A stretch of 64,000 bases of DNA from Nonomuraea sp. NEAU-A123 (GTDB taxonomy: Bacteria; Actinomycetota; Actinomycetes; Streptosporangiales; Streptosporangiaceae). Location of the stretch: positions 299,599-363,598 of the forward strand of contig NZ_JAHFZZ010000011.1 in assembly GCF_018603905.1 (NCBI RefSeq), in the 5' to 3' direction. The notes below the pieces were generated by a model, which searched no databases, was not told the DNA's origin, and was given only the letters and a program-made list of their open reading frames with translations. The first letter of the stretch is position 1. Every line of letters begins with the position of its first letter. Positions 1 through 7,811 of the stretch are shown one piece after another. The translations under genes were made by a program, and so were the position numbers.

Positions 1-23
1 GTCAGGTGTGCTTGCGGCACAGG

Positions 24-2147
24 TCAGGCTCCTCGGTAGACGCGTACGTAGTCGAAGTCGGCGTTGACGGCCGGCTGGGCCCCTCCGTGGGCGACCAGGC
101 CGATGCGCACGGCCGTGTCCTTGGGGAAGGTCCACACGCCGCCCCAGGTCCAGGTCTTGCCGTCGCGGCTGGATCCGGCGCGGAACTCGTGCTCCCCGTT
201 GGCCGGGTCCACGTGGTGCGCCAGCCGCAGCCAGGTGGTCTTGGCGGGCGGGCCGACGATGTTTCCGCCGTAGGACAGGCGGCCGGCGAAGGTCAGCTCG
301 CGGCCGTACTCGACCTGGCGGGTGTTCCAGATGGCGACCTGGGACAGGCGGGCGAAGTCGTCGTCGGAGGCGTAGGCGACCAGCCCGGCCTGCTGGTAGT
401 TGCGGACGGCGTCCTCGCCCAGGTCGAGCGTGACCTTGGTCTCCACGACGTAGTCGCCCTTGGGGGCCTCGCGCAGCAGCACCGACGCCTTGTTGTCGGC
501 CCCGACCAGGTCGGCGCCCTGGACGGGCCAGCGCAGCACGCCCTCCTCGATCTTGGCCGCGGCGTCCTGCCGCACCCAGGCCCAGCGGGAGCCGAGCGTT
601 CCGTTGAACTCGTCGGCGTCCAGCAGCCTGCCCGTACGCGGCGTCGGCGCCGCCTTGGTGACGGCCTTGAACAGCGGGGCGGCGGAGACGTTGTCGAAGT
701 CGGCGCCCCCGTCGGCGACCAGCCCGATCGGGCCGTTCGCGCTGCCCGTGACGGTGACGCTCGCCTGCGGGTCACGGAGCCGCGCTTCGGTCACCTCGGC
801 GGTGATCGTCCGTCCCTTGACGGTGACGGCCAGGTTGTGCCAGGTCGCGGCCCCTCCGGGCAGCGCCACCGTACGGGACGAACCGCCCGAGGTCAGCGTC
901 AACCCGTCGCGCGAAACGACCGCGGTCGTGCCGTCGATGCGAATCCCGGCGGACTTGTCCGTCTTGAGGTCGGTCTCGACGCGGACGTCCCCGCCGAGCG
1001 ACGTGCGGCTGATGAGCGTGCCCTGGCCACGGACATATCCCTCCTGTACCGTCCAGCCGGCTGTGTTCCGCCAGCCCGACAGATCGCCCGCGAACCGATC
1101 GTCCACGACCCCGCGGGTCACCGGCGTCTCCCGCGACTGCTCGGAAGGTCCGGCCCCCGCACGCACGGCCGGCCAGCCGTCGATCCAGTCCAGCCGGTCC
1201 AGCAGCATGGGCCGCTCGTTGATCCCGTACGGCTCGTCCAGGAACGGGTCGCTTCGATCGATGGCGTGGTAGAGCATCCAGTCCTGACCGGAAAGGTCGG
1301 TGAGCTGGGCGTGGTGGCCGGTGCCGATGAAGCGGTTGCCGTTCTGGTCCAGGACAGGGGTGCCACCGGCGCGCGAGGCCAGCAGCGGCACGCCCTCGCG
1401 GTCGACGAACGGCCCGCGCGGGCTGGTCGAGCGCCCGGCCAGCACCGAGTAGCCGGTGGTCGGCCCGGCGCAGCAGTTCGCCGAGGAGCCGAGCAGGTAG
1501 TAGGAGCCGTCGTGGCGCACCACGTACGCGCCCTCGAACTTGTTGTCGATCGCGACCTGCTGCGGTTGCCCGGTGGCGTGCAGCCCGTCGGCGGACAGCT
1601 CGGTCACCCACAGGCCGCCGAAGAACCCGCCGAAGTACAGGTACTTGCGCCCGTCCACGTCGGTGAACTGCGAGGGGTCGATCGTGTTCCAGTACGAGTT
1701 GCCCGAGGGACGCGGAGCGACGACCGGGGCGTCGATGTGCGTCCACGGCCCGGTCGGCGTGGGTGCCGTGGCGGCGCCGATCGAGTAGTCCCAGTTGGCG
1801 GGCGTGGTGGCGGTGTCGGTGACGGTGAAGTACATGACGTACCGGCCGTCGAGGTAACGGATGTCCGGTGCCCAGAACAGACTGCCCGGCGCCGCGTACG
1901 ACGGCAGGTTGTCCGGCCCGAACGCGTCGCCCACGTAGGTCCAGTTGACCAGGTCGCTGGAGCGGGCGATCGGCAGCCTGTGCAGGACCTTCTCGCCCTC
2001 GCGCAGCGGGTCCGACGTGCCGTAGGAGTACCAGTAGCCGTCCTGCCCGCGGATCACCGACGGGTCGGCGAAGGTGTCGGAGAAGGAGTTGGACACCGGA
2101 TTGGTGAAGAGGGAGAGGATCAGCGTGGCGATGACAGCCAAGTGCAT
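24..2147 (-). CDS. Secreted GH43-family glycoside hydrolase (arabinosidase/xylosidase-like)
   Basis: A 707-residue protein. It starts with a short hydrophobic segment (LAVIATLILSLF) that looks like a signal peptide. The N-terminal half (about residues 25-330) has GH43 five-bladed propeller hallmarks: an early Asp in FADPSVIRG (general base), Asp in NTIDPSQFTDVDG and Glu in FEGAYVVRHDG (general acid). The C-terminal half (about 350-707) looks like one or two beta-sandwich modules, as in GH43 enzymes with accessory domains. GH43 enzymes hydrolyse arabinan or xylan side chains; the substrate cannot be fixed here. It is the last gene of a sugar-uptake operon and starts 3 bases after the upstream permease stop. 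The gene is probably under the divergent LacI repressor. Family call is firm, exact specificity is not. Confidence 0.85.
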   Translation of the reverse strand: MHLAVIATLILSLFTNPVSNSFSDTFADPSVIRGQDGYWYSYGTSDPLREGEKVLHRLPIARSSDLVNWTYVGDAFGPDNLPSYAAPGSLFWAPDIRYLDGRYVMYFTVTDTATTPANWDYSIGAATAPTPTGPWTHIDAPVVAPRPSGNSYWNTIDPSQFTDVDGRKYLYFGGFFGGLWVTELSADGLHATGQPQQVAIDNKFEGAYVVRHDGSYYLLGSSANCCAGPTTGYSVLAGRSTSPRGPFVDREGVPLLASRAGGTPVLDQNGNRFIGTGHHAQLTDLSGQDWMLYHAIDRSDPFLDEPYGINERPMLLDRLDWIDGWPAVRAGAGPSEQSRETPVTRGVVDDRFAGDLSGWRNTAGWTVQEGYVRGQGTLISRTSLGGDVRVETDLKTDKSAGIRIDGTTAVVSRDGLTLTSGGSSRTVALPGGAATWHNLAVTVKGRTITAEVTEARLRDPQASVTVTGSANGPIGLVADGGADFDNVSAAPLFKAVTKAAPTPRTGRLLDADEFNGTLGSRWAWVRQDAAAKIEEGVLRWPVQGADLVGADNKASVLLREAPKGDYVVETKVTLDLGEDAVRNYQQAGLVAYASDDDFARLSQVAIWNTRQVEYGRELTFAGRLSYGGNIVGPPAKTTWLRLAHHVDPANGEHEFRAGSSRDGKTWTWGGVWTFPKDTAVRIGLVAHGGAQPAVNADFDYVRVYRGA

Positions 2148-2150
2148 GGG

Positions 2151-2960
2151 TCAGCCTTTCAAGCCACTACGAGAGATGCCTTCGATGACGTACCGCTGGG
2201 TCAGACTGAAGAGGATCAGGACGGGGATGCTCGCCAGCACCGCGCCCGCCATGATCACCGGATAGTGGATCGTGTACGCGCCCTGCAGGATCGACAGGCC
2301 CGGCGGCAGCGTGAAGTACTCGGGACTGAAGATCACGTAGATCGGCCAGATGAAGTCGTTCCAGTTGGACAGGAAGCTCAGCACGGCCAGCGTGGCCAGC
2401 GCGGGCCGCGACAGCGGCAGCGTGATCCGCCAGAAGATGTGCCAGTGGTTGGCGCCCTCCATGAACGCGGCCTCGTCCAGCTCACGCGGCAGCCCGAGGA
2501 AGAACTGCCGCAGGAAGAACACCCCGAACGCGCCCGCCGCCCCCGGCACGATGAGCGCCGTCAGGCTGTCCAGCCAGCCGAGCTGGTCGACGATCAGGAA
2601 CTGCGGGATGAGGAAGACGAACCCCGGCACCAGCAGCGTGCCGACGATCACCCCGAACATCAGCTTCTTGCCGCCGAACTCCAGCCTGGCCAGCGCGTAC
2701 GCGGCCAGCGACGACACCACGAGCACCAGCAGCATGTGCCCTGTGGCGGCGATGAGACTGTTGGCGAACCAGCGCAGCACCGGTGTGTCCGTGGTGCCCT
2801 GGAAGACCGTCCCGTACGCGGACGTCGTCGGCTCGGCGGGCAGCAGCGTGGGCGGCACCCGGGTGGCCTCGGTCTGCGTCTTGAACGACACGCCCAGGGC
2901 CCACACCAGCGGCCCCACGAACAGCACGGCGAGGGCCAGCAGGCCCGTGTAGCGCTTCAT
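2151..2960 (-). CDS. Carbohydrate ABC transporter permease (MalG type)
   Basis: A 269-residue inner-membrane protein starting MKRYTGLLALAVLFVGPLVW, with about six hydrophobic segments. The EAA loop is at about residues 174-193 (DEAAFMEGANHWHIFWRITL), where the ATPase docks. The C-terminal ending (TQRYVIEGISRSGLKG) is typical of CUT1 MalG-like permeases. I chose the ATG at 2960 because it overlaps the stop of the upstream permease by four bases (ATGA). It pairs with the gene at 2957-3868 and the binding protein at 3868-5199. No ATPase gene is present, which is usual in actinomycetes where a shared MsiK-like ATPase powers many CUT1 importers. A longer frame upstream of this start is antisense noise. 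Confidence 0.9.
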   Translation of the reverse strand: MKRYTGLLALAVLFVGPLVWALGVSFKTQTEATRVPPTLLPAEPTTSAYGTVFQGTTDTPVLRWFANSLIAATGHMLLVLVVSSLAAYALARLEFGGKKLMFGVIVGTLLVPGFVFLIPQFLIVDQLGWLDSLTALIVPGAAGAFGVFFLRQFFLGLPRELDEAAFMEGANHWHIFWRITLPLSRPALATLAVLSFLSNWNDFIWPIYVIFSPEYFTLPPGLSILQGAYTIHYPVIMAGAVLASIPVLILFSLTQRYVIEGISRSGLKG

Positions 2961-3868
2961 GACCGGGTCCTGAACAGCCGGAAGTTGACCACGCTGACCA
3001 GGATCAGCAGCAGCGTGAGCAGGTAGCTCATGGCCGAGGCGCTGCCCATCTTGTACTCTCTGAGCCCCTGCTGGAGCATGTACATGATCGCGGTCCGCGT
3101 TTCCCCGCCCGGCGCTCCCTGGGTCAGCAGGTACGACTGCCCGAACATGTTCGCCGAGGCCAGGATCGTCGTCGTCACCACGAACAGCGCGACGGGCCGC
3201 AGCCCCGGCAGCGTGACGTGGACGAACGCGCCCCACCGCCCCGCGCCGTCCACCTTCGCCGCGTCGTACAGCTCGCGCGGGATGTCCTGCATCCCGGCCA
3301 GGTAGATCACCGCGTTGAACCCGAGCGTCCACCAGACCGTCACCCCGACCAGCGCGATCCAGGCCCACGGCGTCGCGGTGGTCCAGGGGATCGGCGTGCC
3401 GAGTATCCAGTCGACCAGGCCGAGGTTCGGGTCGAGCAGCAGCCGCCATATCAGGCACACCACCGCCACGCCCAGCACGAACGGCGCGAAGAACAGCCCC
3501 CGGAACAGCGTCCTGCCCCGGAAGGGCCGGTTGAGCAGCAACGCCACCCCGAGCGGCAGCACGACCAGGAACGGCACGCTGAACACGGTGAAGATCCCGG
3601 TCGCCCGCATCGACATCCAGAAGTCGCCGTAGACGGGCGACTGGTCGTCGAACAGCGCCGTGTAGTTGTCCAGGCCGACGAACGGCTTGCCCTCGAGCAT
3701 GTAGTCCCAGTCGTGCAGACTCACCCAGATCCCGAACAGGGCCGGGGCCAGCACGAACACGGAGAACAGGATCAGGTACGGCGCCAGGAACAGGTACGGC
3801 GTCGCCTTGCCCGATCGGGGAACGCGCACGTCCCGCCCCGCCGCCTTCTTCGCCGAGATCGCGACCAT
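2957..3868 (-). CDS. Carbohydrate ABC transporter permease (MalF type)
   Basis: A 303-residue inner-membrane permease with a cytoplasmic basic N-terminus (VAISAKKAAGRDVRVPRSGK), six or so transmembrane segments beginning at TPYLFLAPYLILFSVFVLAP, and an EAA loop (ELYDAAKVDGAGRWGAFVHVTLP) at about residues 198-220. This is the MalF-like partner of the permease at 2151-2960. The start overlaps the stop of the binding-protein gene by one base and its own stop overlaps the next start by four, so the operon is tightly coupled. It imports a sugar captured by the lipoprotein at 3868-5199, probably the product of the GH43 enzyme. Confidence 0.9.
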   Translation of the reverse strand: MVAISAKKAAGRDVRVPRSGKATPYLFLAPYLILFSVFVLAPALFGIWVSLHDWDYMLEGKPFVGLDNYTALFDDQSPVYGDFWMSMRATGIFTVFSVPFLVVLPLGVALLLNRPFRGRTLFRGLFFAPFVLGVAVVCLIWRLLLDPNLGLVDWILGTPIPWTTATPWAWIALVGVTVWWTLGFNAVIYLAGMQDIPRELYDAAKVDGAGRWGAFVHVTLPGLRPVALFVVTTTILASANMFGQSYLLTQGAPGGETRTAIMYMLQQGLREYKMGSASAMSYLLTLLLILVSVVNFRLFRTRS

Positions 3869-5199
3869 CAGGCGCCGTACTTCTTCCGGTTGGCCTCAAG
3901 GATCTTGTCGGCCTTGGCGGCGGCCTCCGTGAGCGCGTCCTTGGGGCTCTTCTTGAGCAGGATCGCCGCGTTGATCGCCTGGTCGACGACCGCGGAGGCG
4001 TCCCCGATGCCCGCCACCGACGGCAGGAAGTACAGGTAGTCGATCTGGGTGCCGATCGTGGCCTGCTCCTTCAGCGCCGCGAACTCCGCGCTGTCGCGGA
4101 TCGACTTGCGGGCCGGCACCTGGCCGCCCTTGGCCCACTCCAGCGAGTGGCCGCTGATCCAGTTGATGAACACCTTGGCCGCGGTCAGCTTGTTCTGGTC
4201 GGGCGTACGCTGCTTGAACACCACGAACTGGTGCGAGCCCGCCCACGCCGCCGGCTTCGCCCCGATCTGCGGGAGCGGCGCGACACCCCACTCCAGGTTC
4301 TTGATCTCCTTGAGCGTGTTGATGGACCAGATGCCGTTCCAGTTGAACGCGGCCTTGCCGTTCTGCAGGGCGATGAAGTCGGCGTCCTGGCCGACGTTCT
4401 TGGGGCTGTAGCCCTTGTTGACGAGGTCGACGAGCCAGGTCAGGGCATGCACGCCGGGGTCCTCGGCGAAGCGCGAGACGCCGGCGTCGTCGGCGAAGAG
4501 CTGGCCGCCGTTCTGGTAGAGCAGCGTCCCGAACTGCATGCTTCCGGTGAACGGGAACGGCGTGGCCCAGTGCCCCTGGATGCCCGCCTTCTTCAGCGCC
4601 TCCAGCGCCGTCATGTACTCCTCGCCGGTCTTGGGCGGCTGCTCCGGGTCGAGCCCGGCCTGCTTCATGACCGTCTTGTTGTAGAACATGCCGAGCGGGT
4701 GCACGTCGAGCGGGATCGAGTAGCGCGCGCCCTTGTAGGCGCCGGCCTTCCAGACCGGCGGGGAGAAGTCCGCCTCGGTGAGGCTGAGCGCGTTGGCCAC
4801 GTCGTCGAGGGGCAGGACCACCTGCCGTGCGGCGTTGGTGGCGACGCTGTCGACGTGCATGATGCCGAGGTCAGGGCCTTGACCTGCGGAGACGGCCGCG
4901 GGAACCTTCGCGTAGTAGTCGGCCCACTGGTAGACGTTCATCGACACCTTGATGTTCTGGTGCTCGGCGTTGAACTGGTCCACCAGCTTCTTCATGACCG
5001 GGCCGTCGCCGCCGGTGAAGCCGTTCCAGAACTTCAGCGAGACCGAGGGACCGGTGTATTCGGTGGCCGCCGCCGTGGTGGCCGGCGCCTGTGCCTGCTT
5101 GGGGCCGCCGCCGCCTCCGCCGCAGCCCGCGGCGCCGATGACCAGCGCGCCGAGGCCCAGGCCCAGTGCGCGCCGCCTGGAGAGGTTGTCGAGGGACAT
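3868..5199 (-). CDS. Sugar-binding lipoprotein of ABC importer
   Basis: A 443-residue solute-binding protein of the CUT1 type. The N-terminus has paired arginines (RRRALGLG), a hydrophobic stretch and a lipobox ending in Cys (IGAAGCGGGGGG), so it should be a lipid-anchored exported protein; the RRR could indicate Tat export. The mature part begins with SLKFWNGFTGGDGPVMKKLVDQFN, the usual fold start of this family. First gene of the importer/GH43 operon; its start lies 124 bases from the divergent LacI gene, with two palindromic operators in between. Ligand unknown; an oligosaccharide released by the GH43 enzyme is the natural guess. Confidence 0.9.
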   Translation of the reverse strand: MSLDNLSRRRALGLGLGALVIGAAGCGGGGGGPKQAQAPATTAAATEYTGPSVSLKFWNGFTGGDGPVMKKLVDQFNAEHQNIKVSMNVYQWADYYAKVPAAVSAGQGPDLGIMHVDSVATNAARQVVLPLDDVANALSLTEADFSPPVWKAGAYKGARYSIPLDVHPLGMFYNKTVMKQAGLDPEQPPKTGEEYMTALEALKKAGIQGHWATPFPFTGSMQFGTLLYQNGGQLFADDAGVSRFAEDPGVHALTWLVDLVNKGYSPKNVGQDADFIALQNGKAAFNWNGIWSINTLKEIKNLEWGVAPLPQIGAKPAAWAGSHQFVVFKQRTPDQNKLTAAKVFINWISGHSLEWAKGGQVPARKSIRDSAEFAALKEQATIGTQIDYLYFLPSVAGIGDASAVVDQAINAAILLKKSPKDALTEAAAKADKILEANRKKYGA

Positions 5200-5235
5200 G
5201 CCAGATCACTCCTGCCCATGAGGTTAGGGACGTTC

Positions 5236-5259
5236 TACATCGTTGGTTCCAACGTTGTA
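5236..5259. promoter_or_regulatory. LacI-family operator 1 (palindrome)
   Basis: A 24-bp inverted repeat with half-sites TACATCGTTGG and CCAACGTTGTA (one mismatch) separated by 2 bases. It lies between the divergent importer operon and the LacI gene, 37 bases upstream of the binding-protein start. Central CG half-sites of this kind are typical of LacI/GalR operators. The site resembles the second palindrome at 5280-5293. Confidence 0.7.
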
Positions 5260-5279
5260 AACTGGCTGGCGTCAGTTCG

Positions 5280-5293
5280 TTACATCGTTGTAA
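5280..5293. promoter_or_regulatory. LacI-family operator 2 (palindrome)
   Basis: A 14-bp palindrome, TTACATCGTTGTAA, broken only at the two positions around the central CG. It shares TACATCGTTG with operator 1 and sits about 30 bases before the LacI start, so it probably mediates autoregulation or cooperative repression through looping. Role inferred from position. Confidence 0.65.
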
Positions 5294-5323
5294 AACAGGT
5301 AGGGTGCCGATGGCGAAGGGGGC

Positions 5324-6364
5324 ATGGTGCGGCCGAGGTTGAAGGACGTCGCCGAGTTGGCCGGGGTGTCGATCAAGACCGTGTCCAACGTGGTCAACGA
5401 CTATCCCCATGTCAGTGACGAGACACGCGCCCGGGTGGAGGCGGCGATAGCCGAGCTCTCCTACCGGCCGAACCTGTCGGCGCGCAGCCTGCGCGCGGGC
5501 CGCTCCGGCGTGGTCGCGCTGGCGGTGCCCGACCTGGACAACCCCTACTTCGCCGAACTGGCCACGAACGTCATCGAGGCGGCCGACCGGCGAGGCTGGA
5601 CCGTGCTCATCGACCAGACCCAGGGCGACCGGGCCAAGGAACGCGTGGTGATCTCCGGGATCCGCGACCACCTCATCGACGGGCTGCTGTTCAGCCCGCT
5701 CGCGCTCACGGCCAAGGACCTGGCCGGGCGCGACGAGGGCACGCCGATGGTGCTGCTCGGAGAGCGCATCGGGACGGGCCGCTCGCCCTACGATCACGTC
5801 GGCATCGACAACGTGGCCGCCGCGCGGGCCGCCACCCTGCACCTGGCCGAGCGTGGCAGGCGCAGGATCGCCGCCATCGGCGTGCAGCGCACGGCCGTCG
5901 CCGTGACGGGCCGCCTGCGGCTGAAGGGCTACCAGCAGGCGCTCGCCGAGGCCGGCGTCCCCGCCGATCCGTCACTGGTCGCGCCGGTCGCACGCTGGGG
6001 GCGCGCCGACGGCGCCGAGGCCATGAGCCGCCTGCTCGACTCCGGCGCGCCGGACGCGGTCTTCTGCTTCAACGACGTGCTCGCCCTGGGCGCCCTGCGG
6101 ACGCTGCTCAAGCGGGGGTACGAGGTGCCGGGCGACGTGATGGTGATGGGGTTCGACGACATCGAGGACGGCCGGTTCGCCACGCCCACACTGTCGACCG
6201 TGGCGCCCGACAAGGCGCTGATCGCGCAGTCGGCGGTGGACCTGCTGGCCGAGCGGCTGAGCGGCGGGACGGACAAGGCACACGAGGTGTGCGTGCCGCA
6301 TCGACTGGCATTTCGGGAGAGTACGGATTTGCCGGGAAAGGGGCATTCCCGAACGCTCAACTAG
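5324..6364 (+). CDS. LacI-family transcriptional regulator
   Basis: A 346-residue repressor. Residues 1-50 form the HTH and hinge (MVRPRLKDVAELAGVSIKTVSNVVN), followed by a periplasmic-binding-protein-like sensor domain (SGVVALAVPDLDNPYFAELA onward) with the signature VMGFDDIEDGRFATPTLSTV near the C-terminus. It is divergent from the GH43/ABC operon and should repress it until a sugar ligand binds. The ATG at 5324 is chosen because it starts the canonical HTH; an ATG at 5310 is out of frame. Ligand not deducible. Confidence 0.93.
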   Translation: MVRPRLKDVAELAGVSIKTVSNVVNDYPHVSDETRARVEAAIAELSYRPNLSARSLRAGRSGVVALAVPDLDNPYFAELATNVIEAADRRGWTVLIDQTQGDRAKERVVISGIRDHLIDGLLFSPLALTAKDLAGRDEGTPMVLLGERIGTGRSPYDHVGIDNVAAARAATLHLAERGRRRIAAIGVQRTAVAVTGRLRLKGYQQALAEAGVPADPSLVAPVARWGRADGAEAMSRLLDSGAPDAVFCFNDVLALGALRTLLKRGYEVPGDVMVMGFDDIEDGRFATPTLSTVAPDKALIAQSAVDLLAERLSGGTDKAHEVCVPHRLAFRESTDLPGKGHSRTLN

Positions 6365-6516
6365 AACAGCCCTCGATATTCACCACTACACAAGCCCCAG
6401 CTCACCTCTCCAGTCAGGAACGTAAAAGTTCCCACAAGAGAGACGCCCGTGACGGTGCGGTGCCGGGGTTTCGCGGGCGCGGGGCGTTGGCGCGGATCGC
6501 GTCATAACGGCTATGT

Positions 6517-6590
6517 CCGCCGGAAGGGCAAAACGACATTTTCGCGGCGCAAAGCCCGGCAGGGGAGCTACTCGGCATGGCTCCGGGTGG
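6517..6590 (+). promoter_or_regulatory. Candidate c-di-GMP-I (GEMM) riboswitch
   Basis: Contains both GEMM landmark strings in order: AGGGCAAAA (6525-6533), a small hairpin (CGA-cattt-TCG), then GGCGCAAAGCCC (6546-6557), so GGGC can pair with GCCC exactly as in the Vc2-type aptamer. A second hairpin GGAGC/GCTCC follows (6563-6584). The flanks CCGCC (6517-6521) and GGTGG (6586-6590) can close the element with one G-U pair. It precedes a short ORF by 115 bases. Recognised by eye from the known consensus; covariance scoring was not possible. Confidence 0.5.
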
Positions 6591-6654
6591 TAAAAATCCA
6601 GGTCACAAGCCCTCTTGAGGGGCAGGTTCGGGGAGCCCGAGGTGTTGTAGCGGG

Positions 6655-6679
6655 AGCGGGGTCAGCATCGGTCCCCGCT
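6655..6679 (+). promoter_or_regulatory. Leader stem-loop between riboswitch-like element and small ORF
   Basis: Perfect 7-bp stem AGCGGGG / CCCCGCT with an 11-base loop, ending 14 bases before the Shine-Dalgarno sequence of the 39-residue ORF. It could be an expression-platform helix (anti-anti-terminator or attenuator). No U tract follows, so simple intrinsic termination here is unlikely. Confidence 0.45.
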
Positions 6680-6704
6680 GAAGCCAGAATCCTAGGAGAG
6701 CACC

Positions 6705-6824
6705 ATGTCAATTCTGTCCCTCTTCGGTCTGACCCGTCCGCCGATCCCTAAGCCTCCTGGGCTGTCTGGGGATACGAGCGATAGTGCGGCACTCGCGCGC
6801 CGTCGCCGCCGTCACCGCCACTGA
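6705..6824 (+). CDS. Small 39-residue protein with Pro-rich middle and Arg/His tail
   Basis: An ATG with a good ribosome-binding site (AGGAGAG, 4 bases upstream) opens a 39-codon frame: hydrophobic start MSILSLFGL, proline-rich TRPPIPKPPG, then acidic/serine GDTSDS, ending in ALARRRRRHRH. The stop is followed 21 bases later by a strong GC hairpin. I do not recognise a family. The combination of a structured leader, ribosome-binding site and terminator makes it look like an intact monocistronic unit rather than a random frame. It might be a regulatory leader peptide or a small nucleic-acid-binding or membrane-active peptide; function is unassigned. Confidence 0.55.
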   Translation: MSILSLFGLTRPPIPKPPGLSGDTSDSAALARRRRRHRH

Positions 6825-6845
6825 GCTCGACACCTGACCCAGAAA

Positions 6846-6878
6846 GACGCTCGGCTGGGAAACCCCCCGCCGGGCGTC
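6846..6878 (+). terminator. Hairpin terminator after small ORF
   Basis: A 14-bp stem (GACGCTCGGCTGGG / CCCCGCCGGGCGTC, with two G-U pairs) and a 5-base loop, followed by a moderately T-rich stretch (TCGTTGTGTT). It lies 21 bases after the stop of the small ORF, so the leader, ORF and terminator appear to be one transcript. Confidence 0.7.
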
Positions 6879-6921
6879 TCGTTGTGTTCCCCGCCGCCGG
6901 CGACTGAAGAGGAGCCTCTGC

Positions 6922-7344
6922 TCACGCCAGGTTCTCGGCGCATGTGGTGAGGAGGGTGGCCAGTTGGCGTACGTCGCCGGGCGGAAGGGTGATGAGCATG
7001 CGGCTCTCCACCTCCATCACGATCCTTTCCGCCTGGTCCAGCATGAGCCGGCCGGAGTCGGTGAGGGTGACCGGCAGGGCCCGGCCCGCCGACGGCTGTG
7101 CGGCGACGGAGGCCAGCCCGGCCTCCTTCAGCCCGGTGAGCACGTCCCGCAATGACTGGCGAGTGACGAACGTACGACGGGCGAGCTCGGCGGCCGGCGC
7201 CCCGGGCGCGTCGGCCAGCGCTCGGAGCACCGCGTACTGGGACATGGACAAGCCCACGCTGCGCAGTTGTTCCTCGCAGGCTCTGCGGAACGCCTGCTGG
7301 ACCTGCTTGACCAAGTAGCCGATGCGTTCATCGAGTTGACTCAT
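6922..7344 (-). CDS. MarR-family transcriptional regulator
   Basis: A 140-residue winged-helix protein. The core (about residues 30-110) reads SMSQYAVLRALADAPGAPAAELARRTFVTRQSLRDVLTGLKEAGL, the MarR HTH, followed by the wing (AGRALPVTLTDSGRLMLDQAE). The ATG at 7344 is used because it begins the usual MSQLDERIGYLVKQ helix; longer frames upstream overlap the operator. Divergent from the small monooxygenase gene at 7402, with a perfect inverted repeat between the two starts, so it probably represses both. Confidence 0.9.
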   Translation of the reverse strand: MSQLDERIGYLVKQVQQAFRRACEEQLRSVGLSMSQYAVLRALADAPGAPAAELARRTFVTRQSLRDVLTGLKEAGLASVAAQPSAGRALPVTLTDSGRLMLDQAERIVMEVESRMLITLPPGDVRQLATLLTTCAENLA

Positions 7345-7352
7345 GACAGGAA

Positions 7353-7378
7353 CCTTACACATAATGAGGAATGTAAGG
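7353..7378. promoter_or_regulatory. MarR operator
   Basis: Perfect inverted repeat CCTTACA / TGTAAGG with a 12-base AT-rich spacer, exactly between the divergent MarR and monooxygenase genes. The spacing and position are typical for a MarR dimer site overlapping both promoters. Confidence 0.7.
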
Positions 7379-7401
7379 ATCCTGACATGAGGAGGAACTC
7401 C

Positions 7402-7728
7402 ATGGCCACGACCATCACCCTGAACGCGCCGGTCGCCACGCTGATCAACGTCTTCACCGTCCAGAGCAGCCGGCAGCGCGAGCTCGTCGAGCTCCTGACC
7501 ACCGCCACCGAAGAGGTGATGCGGCATCGGCCGGGATTCGTCGCCGCGAACATCCACGCCAGCACCGACGGCACCAGGGTGCTCAACTACGCCCAGTGGG
7601 GGAGCGCGGCGGACTTCGAGGCCATGCTGGCCGACCCGGAGGCCCAGGTGCACATGAGGCAGGCGGCCGCGATCGCCGACCACTACGACCCGCACCTGTA
7701 CACCGTCGAGTCGGTGCACCACCAGTAA
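7402..7728 (+). CDS. Antibiotic biosynthesis monooxygenase (ABM)-domain protein
   Basis: A 108-residue single-domain protein of the dimeric alpha/beta-barrel ABM fold (PF03992): ATLINVFTVQSSRQRELVELLTTATEEVMRHRPGFVAANIHASTDGTRVLNYAQW. Members are cofactor-free quinol oxygenases, haem-degrading enzymes or simple stress proteins. The start at 7402 is preceded by GGAGGA (7391-7396); an in-frame ATG at 7387 would precede that site and is rejected. Under the divergent MarR regulator, it probably handles a small phenolic or quinone stress compound. Exact substrate unknown. Confidence 0.8.
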   Translation: MATTITLNAPVATLINVFTVQSSRQRELVELLTTATEEVMRHRPGFVAANIHASTDGTRVLNYAQWGSAADFEAMLADPEAQVHMRQAAAIADHYDPHLYTVESVHHQ

Positions 7729-7757
7729 GGGACGGGCGGTTGGCCTCATGTGAGGCT

Positions 7758-7782
7758 GGAGGCTGTGGGGTGCACAGCCTCC
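7758..7782. terminator. Perfect 10-bp hairpin downstream of monooxygenase
   Basis: Stem GGAGGCTGTG / CACAGCCTCC with a 5-base loop, 29 bases after the monooxygenase stop and 30 bases before the hyuA start. A smaller GCCTC-ATGT-GAGGC hairpin precedes it (7743-7756, approximately). No T tract, as in many actinomycete terminators. It could alternatively be an operator for the hydantoinase operon. Confidence 0.5.
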
Positions 7783-7811
7783 TGAGGGCTGCCAGGCCTA
7801 CCGTGGTCGCC

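Larger units (their letters stand above)
6365..6704. other. Non-coding stretch with structured leader
   Basis: 340 bases between the LacI gene and a tiny ORF. From 6365 to about 6510 I see no gene or clear terminator. From 6517 onward the sequence is rich in stem-loops: a GEMM-like element (6517-6590), CCCTC-TT-GAGGG (about 6610-6621), TCGGG-gag-CCCGA (about 6628-6640) and AGCGGGG-N11-CCCCGCT (6655-6679). A ribosome-binding site (AGGAGAG, 6694-6700) follows. Confidence 0.7.

Noticed and set aside
6..3026. A 1006-codon plus-strand open frame opposite the GH43/ABC genes
   Set aside because: Low-complexity Val/Arg/Gly/Gln-rich translation with no family features; it is the complement of clear GH43 and permease genes, as expected in high-GC DNA.
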